Shown piece by piece: positions 54,620 to 63,160 of a stretch of 64,000 nt of DNA. Both the position numbers and the translations under genes were made by a program. Numbering within the stretch: position 1 is the stretch's first letter; the number at the start of each line of letters is the position of its first letter. The notes beneath the pieces were generated by a model that saw only the letters and a program-made list of their open reading frames with translations, did no database searches and was not told the DNA's origin. The stretch is from Candidatus Gastranaerophilales bacterium (GTDB lineage: Bacteria; Cyanobacteriota; Vampirovibrionia; Gastranaerophilales; Gastranaerophilaceae). The stretch lies in the NCBI GenBank assembly GCA_944325625.1, contig CALVAP010000013.1, positions 62,001-126,000 on the forward strand, in the 5' to 3' direction.

Positions 54620-55501
54620 ATGAATTTAACAAAAGAACAAACTGAAAAGATTCTTGAGCTTGCAGGTATGACTTGTGAGTATTCTGAATTGACAAGCAAT
54701 GACATTACAAAAGCATTAATCAAGATTGAGGACAAACTGGAATGTCACAGTGATGTAGACAATTTTGATTCTAGCAATGCAAAGGTGCTTATTGTTGACG
54801 ACTTAGAACTTTCGACATATCAACTTTCAACGCTGCTTAAGAAAATTAAAGTTAATCCGTCAATTGTCCATACAAAAGAAGAAGCCTTTGGGTTAATAAA
54901 AAAACAAAAGTTTGACTTTATCTTTGTAGATTTGTTTTTACCAGATATAGAAGATGGCTTGGAAGTTATGAAATTTGCCAATGATTTTCGTAATGATAAG
55001 GGTTTGGACTACAAACTTGTTGCAATTTCCGGTACGGATGATTTAAATTTGGTTACTGACTGCTTTAATGCAGGTGTAGATGAATTTGTGTCAAAGAGTT
55101 CGCGCTGGCATGAGCAAGTTCTTAAAATTGTTATAGATAAAAATGAATCTTATACAAGAAAGAACTTCATTCGCTACGATATTGACGATACGACGGCAAC
55201 TTATAATGTAAAAAGTCTTTCAAAAGTAGAATATGTAGATGAGCTGTTTAATAACATATCTACGCTTTTACTTTCAGGAGTTCAAAATATCATATTGAAC
55301 TTAAAAGATATAAAGAGTTTTCCAAATGAGCATTCCAGATTATTCACAGAGACATACAGAAAATGCAGTGAAACTGGTGGAAAATTTATTTTATTATCAC
55401 CCTCAACACCGGTTAAAGAAGCTTTGGCAGACGCATATTTAGATGAAGTAATAACGGTAGTTGAGTTTGCCGAAGAAGCCTTTGCACTCTTGAATAAATA
55501 A
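54620..55501 (+). CDS. response regulator with REC and STAS-like domains
   Basis: 293 residues. Residues 1-45 are a short helical region. A receiver domain spans about 50-170: IVDDLELSTY (Asp pair), FVDLFLPDIED (phospho-acceptor Asp), VAISGTDD and VSKSS (Lys). After a linker, residues 195-293 look like a STAS anti-anti-sigma domain (YNVKSLSKVEYVDELF, NIILNLKDIKSF, GGKFILLSPSTPVKEAL). A phospho-switch that frees a sigma factor is the family's usual role. The start ATG at 54620 has no SD but sits six bases after a -10 box. No kinase is adjacent. Confidence 0.83.
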   Translation: MNLTKEQTEKILELAGMTCEYSELTSNDITKALIKIEDKLECHSDVDNFDSSNAKVLIVDDLELSTYQLSTLLKKIKVNPSIVHTKEEAFGLIKKQKFDFIFVDLFLPDIEDGLEVMKFANDFRNDKGLDYKLVAISGTDDLNLVTDCFNAGVDEFVSKSSRWHEQVLKIVIDKNESYTRKNFIRYDIDDTTATYNVKSLSKVEYVDELFNNISTLLLSGVQNIILNLKDIKSFPNEHSRLFTETYRKCSETGGKFILLSPSTPVKEALADAYLDEVITVVEFAEEAFALLNK

Positions 55502-55602
55502 AAACTTAAAATATAATTAATATTAATGGCTAGCTAATTATTTTGTATTATACTGTTAAAGAAACGTATTAGAGGTTTCGCATACAAAATAGGGGAAAAA
55601 TT

Positions 55603-56418
55603 ATGTGGGATTACTCGGAAAAAGTAATGGAGCATTATCGCAATCCAAAAAATGTTGGCTCAATAGATAATGCCGATGCCATAGGCGAAGCGGGCTCACT
55701 TGCTTGCGGAGATATGCTTAAGCTTTTTTTAAAGGTTAATAAAGACGGAATAATCGAAGATGCAAAATTTCAAACATTTGGATGCGGTTCTGCAGTAGCT
55801 AGTTCCAGCATATTAACAGAAATGATAATTGGAATGCACATAGATGAAGCAAAAAAAATTACAAATAAGCAAATAGCAGATGAACTTGGCGGTTTACCTC
55901 CGGAGAAAATGCACTGTTCCGTTATGGGGCACGAAGCACTTGAAGCAGCTATAGCAAACTACTATGGTGAAGAAGTTCAACACTGTGCAGAAGAAAAAGT
56001 TATCTGCACTTGCGCGTTTGTAACTGAAAACGAACTAAGACAAGCCATACAAGAAAAGGGATTAAAATCAGTAGAAGATGTAGTCACGGCTACAGGTGCA
56101 GGAAGCGGATGCGGTCGTTGTCATGGTGCAATTAACAAGCTTCTACAGGAAGCACAAAAACCCAAAATGGATTTGTCTGCAATGTCAAAAACACAACAAA
56201 TCATCAATATTAACAACGTTATTGAAAGATTTATCGCCGGAGAATTAAGAAAAGACGGCGGAGACATAGAACTTGTAGATGTAGACGGCACAAAAGTATA
56301 TGTGAAGCTCAGAGGAGCATGTGCAAGCTGCAAAAACGCTTTGATGACCCTCAAATATTTTGTAGAAAACACGTTACGTGATCACATATCGCCGGATATT
56401 GAAGTTATAGAGGTGTAA
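55603..56418 (+). CDS. nifU: NifU-type Fe-S scaffold protein (three domains)
   Basis: 271 residues with the full NifU order: an IscU-like N-domain (residues 1-125, with ligand Cys in SLACGDML, TFGCGSAV, KMHCSVMGH), a central [2Fe-2S]-type region (CTCAFVT and GAGSGCGRCHGAI), and a C-terminal Nfu domain (KDGGDIELVDVDG with CASCKNAL). It builds clusters using sulfur from NifS, whose gene starts three bases later. An inverted GAAAC/GTTTC at 55561-55579 stands in the leader; no Isc regulator is adjacent. Full-length NifU in an anaerobe often serves general Fe-S assembly and does not prove nitrogen fixation. Confidence 0.94.
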   Translation: MWDYSEKVMEHYRNPKNVGSIDNADAIGEAGSLACGDMLKLFLKVNKDGIIEDAKFQTFGCGSAVASSSILTEMIIGMHIDEAKKITNKQIADELGGLPPEKMHCSVMGHEALEAAIANYYGEEVQHCAEEKVICTCAFVTENELRQAIQEKGLKSVEDVVTATGAGSGCGRCHGAINKLLQEAQKPKMDLSAMSKTQQIININNVIERFIAGELRKDGGDIELVDVDGTKVYVKLRGACASCKNALMTLKYFVENTLRDHISPDIEVIEV

Positions 56419-56421
56419 AAC

Positions 56422-57609
56422 ATGGAAAAAACTGTTTATCTTGACAATAATGCAACAACTCAAGTCGACCCCAAAGTAGTAGAAGCAATGACACCATATT
56501 TTTGTGAATACTACGGTAATCCCTCATCAATGCATGATTTTGGCGGGAAAGTGGGGCAAAAAATAAAAGAAGCAAGGGAAACAGTAAAGGAATTTATGGG
56601 AGCCTCACTTGCAAGTGAAATAGTTTTCACCGCATCAGGCTCAGAATCAGCCAACATGGCAATAAGAGGTGTACTTGAAGCAAATAAAAAACAAAAACAT
56701 ATAATAACTACCAAAATAGAACACCCCTGCGTTTTAAACCTTTATAAAACACTTGAAAAGGAAGGTTACAGGGTAACCTGGCTTTCTGTGGATAATGACG
56801 GAAGCTTAGACCCCCAAGAACTTGAAGATTCAATTTGCGATGAAACTGCGCTTGTAAGCATAATGTACGCTAACAATGAAACCGGGATTATCTTTCCGGT
56901 TGAAAAGCTTGCAGAACTGGTTAAAAGAAAAAACCCGAAAACAAAAGTTTTCGTTGACGCAGTTCAAGCAGCAGGAAAAATAAAACTGAATGTAAAAGAC
57001 ACACAAATTGACCTTATGGGCATATCTGGTCACAAAATTCATGCTCCCAAAGGTATAGGCGCTCTCTATATCAAAAAAGGTACAATAGTAATGCCCCTAA
57101 TAGTTGGCGGACATCAAGAACGAGGAAAAAGAGCAGGAACAGAAAATGTACCATACATCATTGGTCTGGCAAAAGCCTGTGAGCTTGCCCAAAACGCACT
57201 AAAAGACGAGTCGACAAGAGTAAAAGCATTACGAGACAAACTGGAAAAAGGTATTATAGAAAGAATTCCCAACGCCAGACTCAATGCCGCTGTAGAAAAT
57301 AGAGTACCCAATACAACTAATATCGGATTTCAGTACATAGAAGGCGAATTAATACTGCTTCATATGAGTGATGCAGGAATTTGCGCAAGCTCAGGAAGCG
57401 CCTGCACAAGCGGAAGCTTGGAACCCAGCCATGTTCTACGTTCAATGGGGATACCATTTACAGCGCTTCACGGCTCTATTCGATTTAGCTTAAGCAGATT
57501 TACAACAGAAGACGAAATCGACTACGTACTGGAAACTCTTCCACAAATAATTAAACGCCTAAATCAGTTCTCCCCATTCCAAAAAGAACTGAAAGCTCTT
57601 GGCGCATAG
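56422..57609 (+). CDS. nifS: cysteine desulfurase
   Basis: 395-residue PLP enzyme that takes sulfur from cysteine and passes it, as a persulfide, to the scaffold NifU. The start YLDNNATTQVDPKV, the AANEMA-like ANNETG, the PLP Lys in GISGHKIHAPKGIG, RAGTENVP and the persulfide Cys in ICASSGSACTSG mark it. The length is normal. It is three bases after nifU and co-transcribed. Confidence 0.96.
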   Translation: MEKTVYLDNNATTQVDPKVVEAMTPYFCEYYGNPSSMHDFGGKVGQKIKEARETVKEFMGASLASEIVFTASGSESANMAIRGVLEANKKQKHIITTKIEHPCVLNLYKTLEKEGYRVTWLSVDNDGSLDPQELEDSICDETALVSIMYANNETGIIFPVEKLAELVKRKNPKTKVFVDAVQAAGKIKLNVKDTQIDLMGISGHKIHAPKGIGALYIKKGTIVMPLIVGGHQERGKRAGTENVPYIIGLAKACELAQNALKDESTRVKALRDKLEKGIIERIPNARLNAAVENRVPNTTNIGFQYIEGELILLHMSDAGICASSGSACTSGSLEPSHVLRSMGIPFTALHGSIRFSLSRFTTEDEIDYVLETLPQIIKRLNQFSPFQKELKALGA

Positions 57610-57663
57610 CTAAAAGCTTATCGTAGAAACTCCAAAGAAAATAAAGCAATTTTTGTAAATTTA

Positions 57664-57692
57664 TTGCAATTTATTCCATAATTTAGTAAAAT
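57664..57692 (+). promoter_or_regulatory. promoter for the poly-C prepilin
   Basis: TTGCAA (57664-57669), 17-base spacer and TAAAAT (57687-57692). The leader reaches AGGAGG (57720-57725) and ATG at 57736. Confidence 0.65.
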
Positions 57693-57735
57693 CATATATG
57701 TTGAATATGTACATGATTTTAGGAGGCAATATTTT

Positions 57736-58532
57736 ATGAATTTTAACAGCTATATTGTTAAAAATGTCGAAATCGCACAAACTGTGCCGCTAAGCTGCCC
57801 CCCCCCCCCCAGAAGTTAGCTTCTAATAAGGGTTTTAGGCTTTTTAGACGTCACACTAGGCGTGCTTTCACCTTGGCTGAAACTCTTATCACCTTAACCA
57901 TTATCGGCGTCATAGCTGCTATGACTATCCCCACACTTGTTTCTAAGTATCAAAAACATTCTTATGTTACTGGACTAAAAAAAGCTTATTCCAGTCTTTC
58001 TAACGCTATGTCACTTGCGATGCACGATGATGAGGTGTTGGAGTATGATAACGGGGGAGGCATTGTTTGGCATAAGAGCACTGATAATATTATAAACAAA
58101 TACATGAATGTTGTTAAAACGTGTGACTACCCCAACCTCGGAGATTGTGTTGAGGTGGATGATAATGGATCCTCAATACAAGGTTACACTGCTACAATTA
58201 ATGTAACTGCTGATGGCATGACTTGGAGCACTACTTATGGTTTAAATGTTGATATTAACGGCAAAAAAGGTCCTAATGAGTGGGGTAGGGATATATTTGG
58301 TTTTGAGATAGCAGAATATAACCAAAACGGGGTAGCCCAAGGCACTGTTATACCATATGGCTCAAAATTGTATGCTAAATACTACAATCATGATACCAAC
58401 TACTGGAACGATGACCCGAGTTCACCTCGCTGTACCACTGAGATTGTTAATCAACACGGAAAAAGTATCGGCCAGAACAATGCAACATATTGCACAGGAC
58501 GTGTGTTAGAAGAAGGCGCGATGAATTATTAG
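57736..58532 (+). CDS. prepilin-like protein, out of frame at a poly-C tract (candidate phase-variable)
   Basis: AGGAGG precedes the ATG at 57736. The leader reads MNFNSYIVKNVEIAQTVPLSC, then 13 C residues (57798-57810), and stops at 57817 in this assembly. From the tract onward a second frame (+2) reads KLASNKGFRLFRRHTRRAF-TLAETLITLTIIGVIAAM, a normal prepilin leader and stem, and continues to 58532. With 14 or 11 C the ATG joins this frame and gives a prepilin of about 265 residues. The head has VDINGKKGPNEWGRDIFGFEI, like the pseudopilins at 40-42 kb. As read here the gene is off; a homopolymer sequencing error must be considered. Confidence 0.6.
57798..57810 (+). repeat. 13-base poly-C tract inside a prepilin gene
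   Basis: Thirteen C residues in a row, very unusual in this AT-rich sequence. It sits between an SD-ATG-leader frame and the prepilin frame. Confidence 0.95.
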
Positions 58533-58618
58533 TGCTATAGCATGTTTAAAACTGGCACAATTGTGAAAAATCTGCTACAATTGGTTAGATTGAGCATGCA
58601 GTTGTGGAGGAGAATTTT

Positions 58619-59770
58619 ATGCAGGACAAGACTTTTTTAATGATTCCGGGTCCAACCCCTGTTCCCGAGAGTGTACTTTTAGATATGGCTAAACACCCTG
58701 TCGGGCATAGAAGTAGTGAGTTCTCTGCGATTCTTAAGGAGGTCTATTCCGATTTAAAAGAAATTTTTCAAACACAAAATGATGTATTTGTGCTTACTGC
58801 TAGTGGTACAGGTGCTATGGAAGCAGCTTTGGCTAACCTTTTAAACCCAAATGACAAAGTTTTATCACTTGTTATTGGCAACTTTGGTGAAAGATGGGCA
58901 AAAATAGCAGAATCAAGAGGCGCAGATGTTGAAAGAATAAGCGTTGAGTTCGGTCAAGCTATTGACCCAAGTGTATTAAAAGCAAGACTCGATGCTGATT
59001 GTGACAAACAAATAAAAGTTGTTACCCTCACTCATAATGAAACAGCAACAGGTGTAACTAACGATGTAAAAAGCCTTGTTAGTCTTATTAAAGAGCACGG
59101 TGCAGTATCTGTTGTTGATGGAGTTACAAGTATTGCTGCTTTGCCTTGTCCAATGGATGAGTGGGGAATTGACGTTTTGGTTTCAGGTTCTCAAAAAGGT
59201 TTTATGATTCCTCCGGGACTGTCTTTTATTGCCGTTTCCGATAAGGCTTTTGAGGTATTTGAACAGTGCAAAAACCCAAGCTTCTATTTCAACTGGGCAG
59301 CGTACCGAAAATCTGTTAGAGATGCTTCAACCCCGTACACGCCTGCTGTAAACCTCTTTGTCGCATTACATACAGCTTTAAAAATGATGAAAAAAGAAGG
59401 GCTTGAAAATATTCACGCTCGACACAAAAAACTTGCTACCGCTTTAAGAGCTTCTATTAAAGCTATTGGACTGGAGCTCTTCGTGAAGGATGAAAATATA
59501 GCAAGCTATGCAATCACTTCAATACTTCCGCCTGAAGGAATTAGTGTTCCGGATATTCGTGCTACATTAAAGAAGGATTATAATATAGTCGTTGCTAACG
59601 GTCAAAATGCCCTAAAAGACAAGATATTTAGAATGGGCACATTGGGATTTGTTTGTGACAGGGATTTATTAGCAGCTGTTGCCTCGCTGGAAGCAACTTT
59701 ATACAAACTTGGTTATAAGTTTGAACCGGGAGCCGGTGTAAGAGCTGCAATTGAACATTTAGCAAAATAA
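58619..59770 (+). CDS. class-V aminotransferase (serine-glyoxylate/phosphoserine type)
   Basis: 383-residue PLP enzyme close to alanine-glyoxylate/serine-pyruvate aminotransferases. Visible: IPGPTPVPESVL, VGHRSSEF, LTASGTGAMEAAL, VVDGVTSIAALP, the PLP Lys in VSGSQKGFMIPPG and the late RMGTLGF. The ATG at 58619 has GGAGGAG upstream. It is 18 bases before serA, so it most likely serves as the phosphoserine-transaminase step, replacing SerC, as in several anaerobes. Confidence 0.93.
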   Translation: MQDKTFLMIPGPTPVPESVLLDMAKHPVGHRSSEFSAILKEVYSDLKEIFQTQNDVFVLTASGTGAMEAALANLLNPNDKVLSLVIGNFGERWAKIAESRGADVERISVEFGQAIDPSVLKARLDADCDKQIKVVTLTHNETATGVTNDVKSLVSLIKEHGAVSVVDGVTSIAALPCPMDEWGIDVLVSGSQKGFMIPPGLSFIAVSDKAFEVFEQCKNPSFYFNWAAYRKSVRDASTPYTPAVNLFVALHTALKMMKKEGLENIHARHKKLATALRASIKAIGLELFVKDENIASYAITSILPPEGISVPDIRATLKKDYNIVVANGQNALKDKIFRMGTLGFVCDRDLLAAVASLEATLYKLGYKFEPGAGVRAAIEHLAK

Positions 59771-59788
59771 TTAACAGAAGGGATAATC

Positions 59789-61381
59789 ATGAAAGTTTTA
59801 ATAACTGACAAAATTAACGAAACAGCAGGAAAAATCATTGAACCTGCGGCAGAACCGGTTTTTCTTCCGACTATGAGTGAGGATGAATTATGCGAAGTTA
59901 TAGGCGAATATGATGCTATAATGATTCGTTCTCAAACCAAAATGACAAAAAAAATTATTGAAGCAGGAAAAAAACTTAAAATTATAGGGCGTGCAGGCGT
60001 TGGTGTTGATAATGTTGACATTGAGGCAGCGACAAACAGAGGTATTATTGTAGTAAATTCACCTGACGGAAACACGACAGCTGCTGCAGAACATACAGTC
60101 GCGCTTATGCTTGCTATGTCGCGCAATATAGCAGATGCCGCAAAAACTACTAAAGAAGGGCTCTGGGAACGCTCCAAATATACTGGTTGCGAAGTTTTTG
60201 GCAAAACTCTTGGAATTATTGGTTTTGGCAAAATCGGACAGCATGTTGCTAAAGTAGCACTTGCATTAGGTATGAAAGTTGTTGTGGCAGACCCCTACAC
60301 ATCGAGCGAAGCTGTGGAAAAACTTGGTGCGGAATACGTTGAAAGCCTCGATAATTTCTGGGGTAAGTGCGATTTTATAACAATACACACACCCAAAACT
60401 AGAGAAACAATGTATCTTATAAACAAAAATACTCTCAATAGAATGAAAAAAGGTGTACGAATTATCAACTGCGCAAGAGGTGGAATTATTGATGAATCTG
60501 CACTGGCAGAAGCTATTGAATCCGGTCAGGTCAAAGCTGCAGCTATTGACGTTTTTGAAAACGAGCCCAATATCGCAGACTCACCACTTGTAAAATGCAA
60601 AGGAAATATTCTTTTAACCCCACACCTTGGAGCAAGTACTTCTGAGGCTCAACTAAATGTTGCGGTGGACGTTGCACAACAGATTAAAGAAGTATTATCA
60701 GGCGGTTCCGCTCATGCTGCGGTTAATATTCCTGCTTTAAAACCGGAAAAGCTTGAGCCTGTCAAAGATTATATGAAACTTGCCCAATATCTTGGCGAGT
60801 TTGGTATACAAATTACAAAAGGGAATCTTAAATCACTCGAAATTACCGTTAATGGTGCGCTTTCTGAGCATGATGTATCTCCGCTTGAAGTAGCACTTTT
60901 AAAAGGTGCTTTTTCCGTTTTGGGTGAAGGCGTTAACTATGTTAACGCTCCTATCATCGCCGCATCTAAAGGGATAAACGTACTTAGTGCAAAATCTAAA
61001 GCACCATGTAACTATTTAGGTTCTATGACGCTCAAGGTAATTAGTGATACTGATGAAAATGTTGTTCAAGCTGCACTGATTACTGAAGATTCTCCGAGGT
61101 TTGTAAGAATTAACAAATATAATACAAGCATCAAGCCTGAAAAACATATTCTGCTTGTTCCACACGAAAACAAGCCTTCCATGATTGCAAAAGTTGCAAC
61201 TGTCCTTGGTGAAAACTCTCATAACATTACGAGAATGGAAGTTGTCCAAAAAACAGGTCAGTCTGATAATGAATCTATTATGATTATTAATACGGAAGAT
61301 AGTGTATCTTCGGAAGTTTTGGCTTCCATTGAAAAAATTGACGGAGTTCGCGCTGCAAAAGCTGTTAATATTAACATTTAG
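59789..61381 (+). CDS. serA: D-3-phosphoglycerate dehydrogenase
   Basis: 530 residues of the long, ACT-containing type. 3-Phosphoglycerate is oxidised with NAD in the first step of serine synthesis. The NAD motif is GIIGFGKIGQHVAKVA, catalytic Arg in NCARGGIIDESAL, Glu/His at AIDVFENEP and LTPHLGAST; the middle ASB domain and the C-terminal ACT domain (HENKPSMIAKVATVLGEN) complete the protein. The preceding aminotransferase supplies the next step. Strong terminator after it. Confidence 0.97.
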   Translation: MKVLITDKINETAGKIIEPAAEPVFLPTMSEDELCEVIGEYDAIMIRSQTKMTKKIIEAGKKLKIIGRAGVGVDNVDIEAATNRGIIVVNSPDGNTTAAAEHTVALMLAMSRNIADAAKTTKEGLWERSKYTGCEVFGKTLGIIGFGKIGQHVAKVALALGMKVVVADPYTSSEAVEKLGAEYVESLDNFWGKCDFITIHTPKTRETMYLINKNTLNRMKKGVRIINCARGGIIDESALAEAIESGQVKAAAIDVFENEPNIADSPLVKCKGNILLTPHLGASTSEAQLNVAVDVAQQIKEVLSGGSAHAAVNIPALKPEKLEPVKDYMKLAQYLGEFGIQITKGNLKSLEITVNGALSEHDVSPLEVALLKGAFSVLGEGVNYVNAPIIAASKGINVLSAKSKAPCNYLGSMTLKVISDTDENVVQAALITEDSPRFVRINKYNTSIKPEKHILLVPHENKPSMIAKVATVLGENSHNITRMEVVQKTGQSDNESIMIINTEDSVSSEVLASIEKIDGVRAAKAVNINI

Positions 61382-61399
61382 CAAATAAATAGAACATAA

Positions 61400-61428
61400 A
61401 AGCGCGGCGCATAAAATACGCCGCGCTT
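61400..61428. terminator. GC-rich hairpin between convergent serA and kdsB
   Basis: AAGCGCGGCG (61400-61409) pairs with CGCCGCGCTT (61419-61428). The T run on the plus side is short (CTTTA), so it may serve as a shared barrier between the two convergent genes. Confidence 0.7.
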
Positions 61429-61453
61429 CTTTAAGCATTTCATAAGCATATTT

Positions 61454-62188
61454 TTACACAGAAGCCAATTTCGCCTTAAATCTTTCTACATCTTCTGCTG
61501 TATCAATTCCAACCGATTTATCTTCAACAACTGCTGTTATAATTTTCATTCCATTATCCAATACCCTCAATTGTTCAAGGCTTTCTGTTTTTTCAAGACT
61601 CGTTTGTGCTAATGCAGTCATTTTGAAAAGGGCTTCTCTTCTATATCCGTATATTCCCATATGCGCATACCAAACATGTCCTACTGAGTTACGTTCATAC
61701 GGAATTTTTGAACGAGAAAAGTACATAGCGTATCCTGCAAGATTTTTCACACATTTAACAACATTTGAATTTTCCAACTCTTCTTCATCAGTTATTACCC
61801 TTACAAGTGTCGATACATCAGCATCAGGAGTGTTTTTCAACGCCATAATACAAGCATCGATACTTGATGGGGTTATCAACGGCTCATCTCCTTGCACATT
61901 TATGATATAACCGATATCCTCTCTCTTGCTTGCAACTTCTGCAATTCTATCACTTCCGCACTTGTGTTCAACGCTTGTCATAACTGCGTTTGCACCAAAC
62001 TTTTCACAAGCACTTACAATTTTTTCATTGTCGGTTGCAATTATTACTTCGTCTGCAAGTTTCGAAGCTTTTGCTTTCTCCCATACATACTGAATGATTG
62101 GTTTTCCATTAACTTCAATTAAGGCTTTAGCAGGCAGCCTGGTTGAACCATATCTTGCAGGAATTATAATAGCCGTCTTTTCACTCAT
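61454..62188 (-). CDS. kdsB: 3-deoxy-manno-octulosonate cytidylyltransferase
   Basis: 244 residues; activates KDO to CMP-KDO for lipopolysaccharide core synthesis. The nucleotidyltransferase motif IIPARYGSTRLPAKAL is canonical; VQGDEPLITPSSID and MHIGIYGYRREAL-like GHVWYAHMGIYGYRR are also seen. Related CMP-sialate synthetases lack this spacing. It implies an outer membrane with KDO. First or only gene on its right-hand side: prmA ends 13 bases upstream. Confidence 0.95.
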   Translation of the reverse strand: MSEKTAIIIPARYGSTRLPAKALIEVNGKPIIQYVWEKAKASKLADEVIIATDNEKIVSACEKFGANAVMTSVEHKCGSDRIAEVASKREDIGYIINVQGDEPLITPSSIDACIMALKNTPDADVSTLVRVITDEEELENSNVVKCVKNLAGYAMYFSRSKIPYERNSVGHVWYAHMGIYGYRREALFKMTALAQTSLEKTESLEQLRVLDNGMKIITAVVEDKSVGIDTAEDVERFKAKLASV

Positions 62189-62200
62189 AAACTACTCCTT

Positions 62201-63160
62201 TTATTTTTCAACAACTAACCCAATCCAATTACCTATAGTCATTCTTTCGACTAATTTAAGATTTTCTCTCTTAATCGCTTCAATTACAACACTTTCTTTC
62301 TCATCTAAAATTCCGGAGAGTACAAGCTTGCCATCATTTTTCAACAAAGATTTTAACTCTCCCATAATTTCATTCAAGACGTTGTGCAAAATATTTGCAC
62401 ATATAAAATCATATGTCTTACCAACAAGTTCAGAAGCTGTCGCCTCAAAAAATTTAATCCTTTCTTCTACGTTATTAAGCGTCGCATTGTCTTTTGCTAT
62501 CGGTATAACACTGCCATCATTATCAACAGCTATAGCTTTCTTAGCGCCAAGCTTAATTGCACATATCGCAAGTATACCCGAACCACATCCAACATCAGCT
62601 ACCTCTGCATTTTGCGGCATATATTTCTCTATCGCCTTAACGCACAACTGTGTTGTCGCATGCGTACCGGTCCCAAAAGCCATCCCAGGATCAAGATTAA
62701 CAATTATCTCACCCAATTTCGGTTCATACTCCCGCCATGTTGGTCTTATTACTATTTTTTCTGAAATTTTTGTTGGTAACCACCCTTTTTTCCACTCTTC
62801 AGACCAATCTTTATCTTCAATAGGTGCTATTTCATATTTTAGCTCGAGGGTAAAAGGCAACTCTTCTGCTATTATTTTTTTTATCAGATTAACATCCGGC
62901 ATAGAAGAAAAAAAGGCTCTAAGTCCTTCAGTTCTATCTATGCGTTTAAATTCCTTAAACCTTTCTTCCTCTAATACAATACCTTCACAAAGAAATTGCT
63001 CAAACAAAATCTGGGCAACTATATCTTTAACTCCTTCATCAATTCCAAACGGTTCCTCTGTTTCATCAAGGCTACCATAAATGCCTTCCAACTCAACAGA
63101 CCTTCCGACAGGTTCGAAACCGGTAATTAATAGTTCCCAATATCCACTACTATCGTTCAT
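62201..63160 (-). CDS. prmA: ribosomal protein L11 methyltransferase
   Basis: 319-residue SAM-dependent methyltransferase. The SAM motif is VADVGCGSGILAICA, with DPGMAFGTGTHATTQLC before it and CANILHNVLNEI (the PrmA N-x-L-H/N-P-like motif, here NILHN) after. The N-terminal substrate domain spans residues 1-100. The start codon overlaps the accA stop by one base (TAATG), so it is co-translated with accA. An antisense frame of 328 residues here is a shadow. Confidence 0.94.
   Translation of the reverse strand: MNDSSGYWELLITGFEPVGRSVELEGIYGSLDETEEPFGIDEGVKDIVAQILFEQFLCEGIVLEEERFKEFKRIDRTEGLRAFFSSMPDVNLIKKIIAEELPFTLELKYEIAPIEDKDWSEEWKKGWLPTKISEKIVIRPTWREYEPKLGEIIVNLDPGMAFGTGTHATTQLCVKAIEKYMPQNAEVADVGCGSGILAICAIKLGAKKAIAVDNDGSVIPIAKDNATLNNVEERIKFFEATASELVGKTYDFICANILHNVLNEIMGELKSLLKNDGKLVLSGILDEKESVVIEAIKRENLKLVERMTIGNWIGLVVEK

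Noticed and set aside
55561-55579. GAAAC/GTTTC inverted repeat before nifU as an Fe-S operator
   Set aside because: The arms are only five bases, with no match to IscR-type sites known to me and no Isc regulator gene nearby.
62094-63080. Long antisense ORF (328 residues) opposite prmA
   Set aside because: It lies wholly antisense to a well-conserved prmA with clear SAM motifs; Ser/Ile-rich composition is that of a shadow frame.
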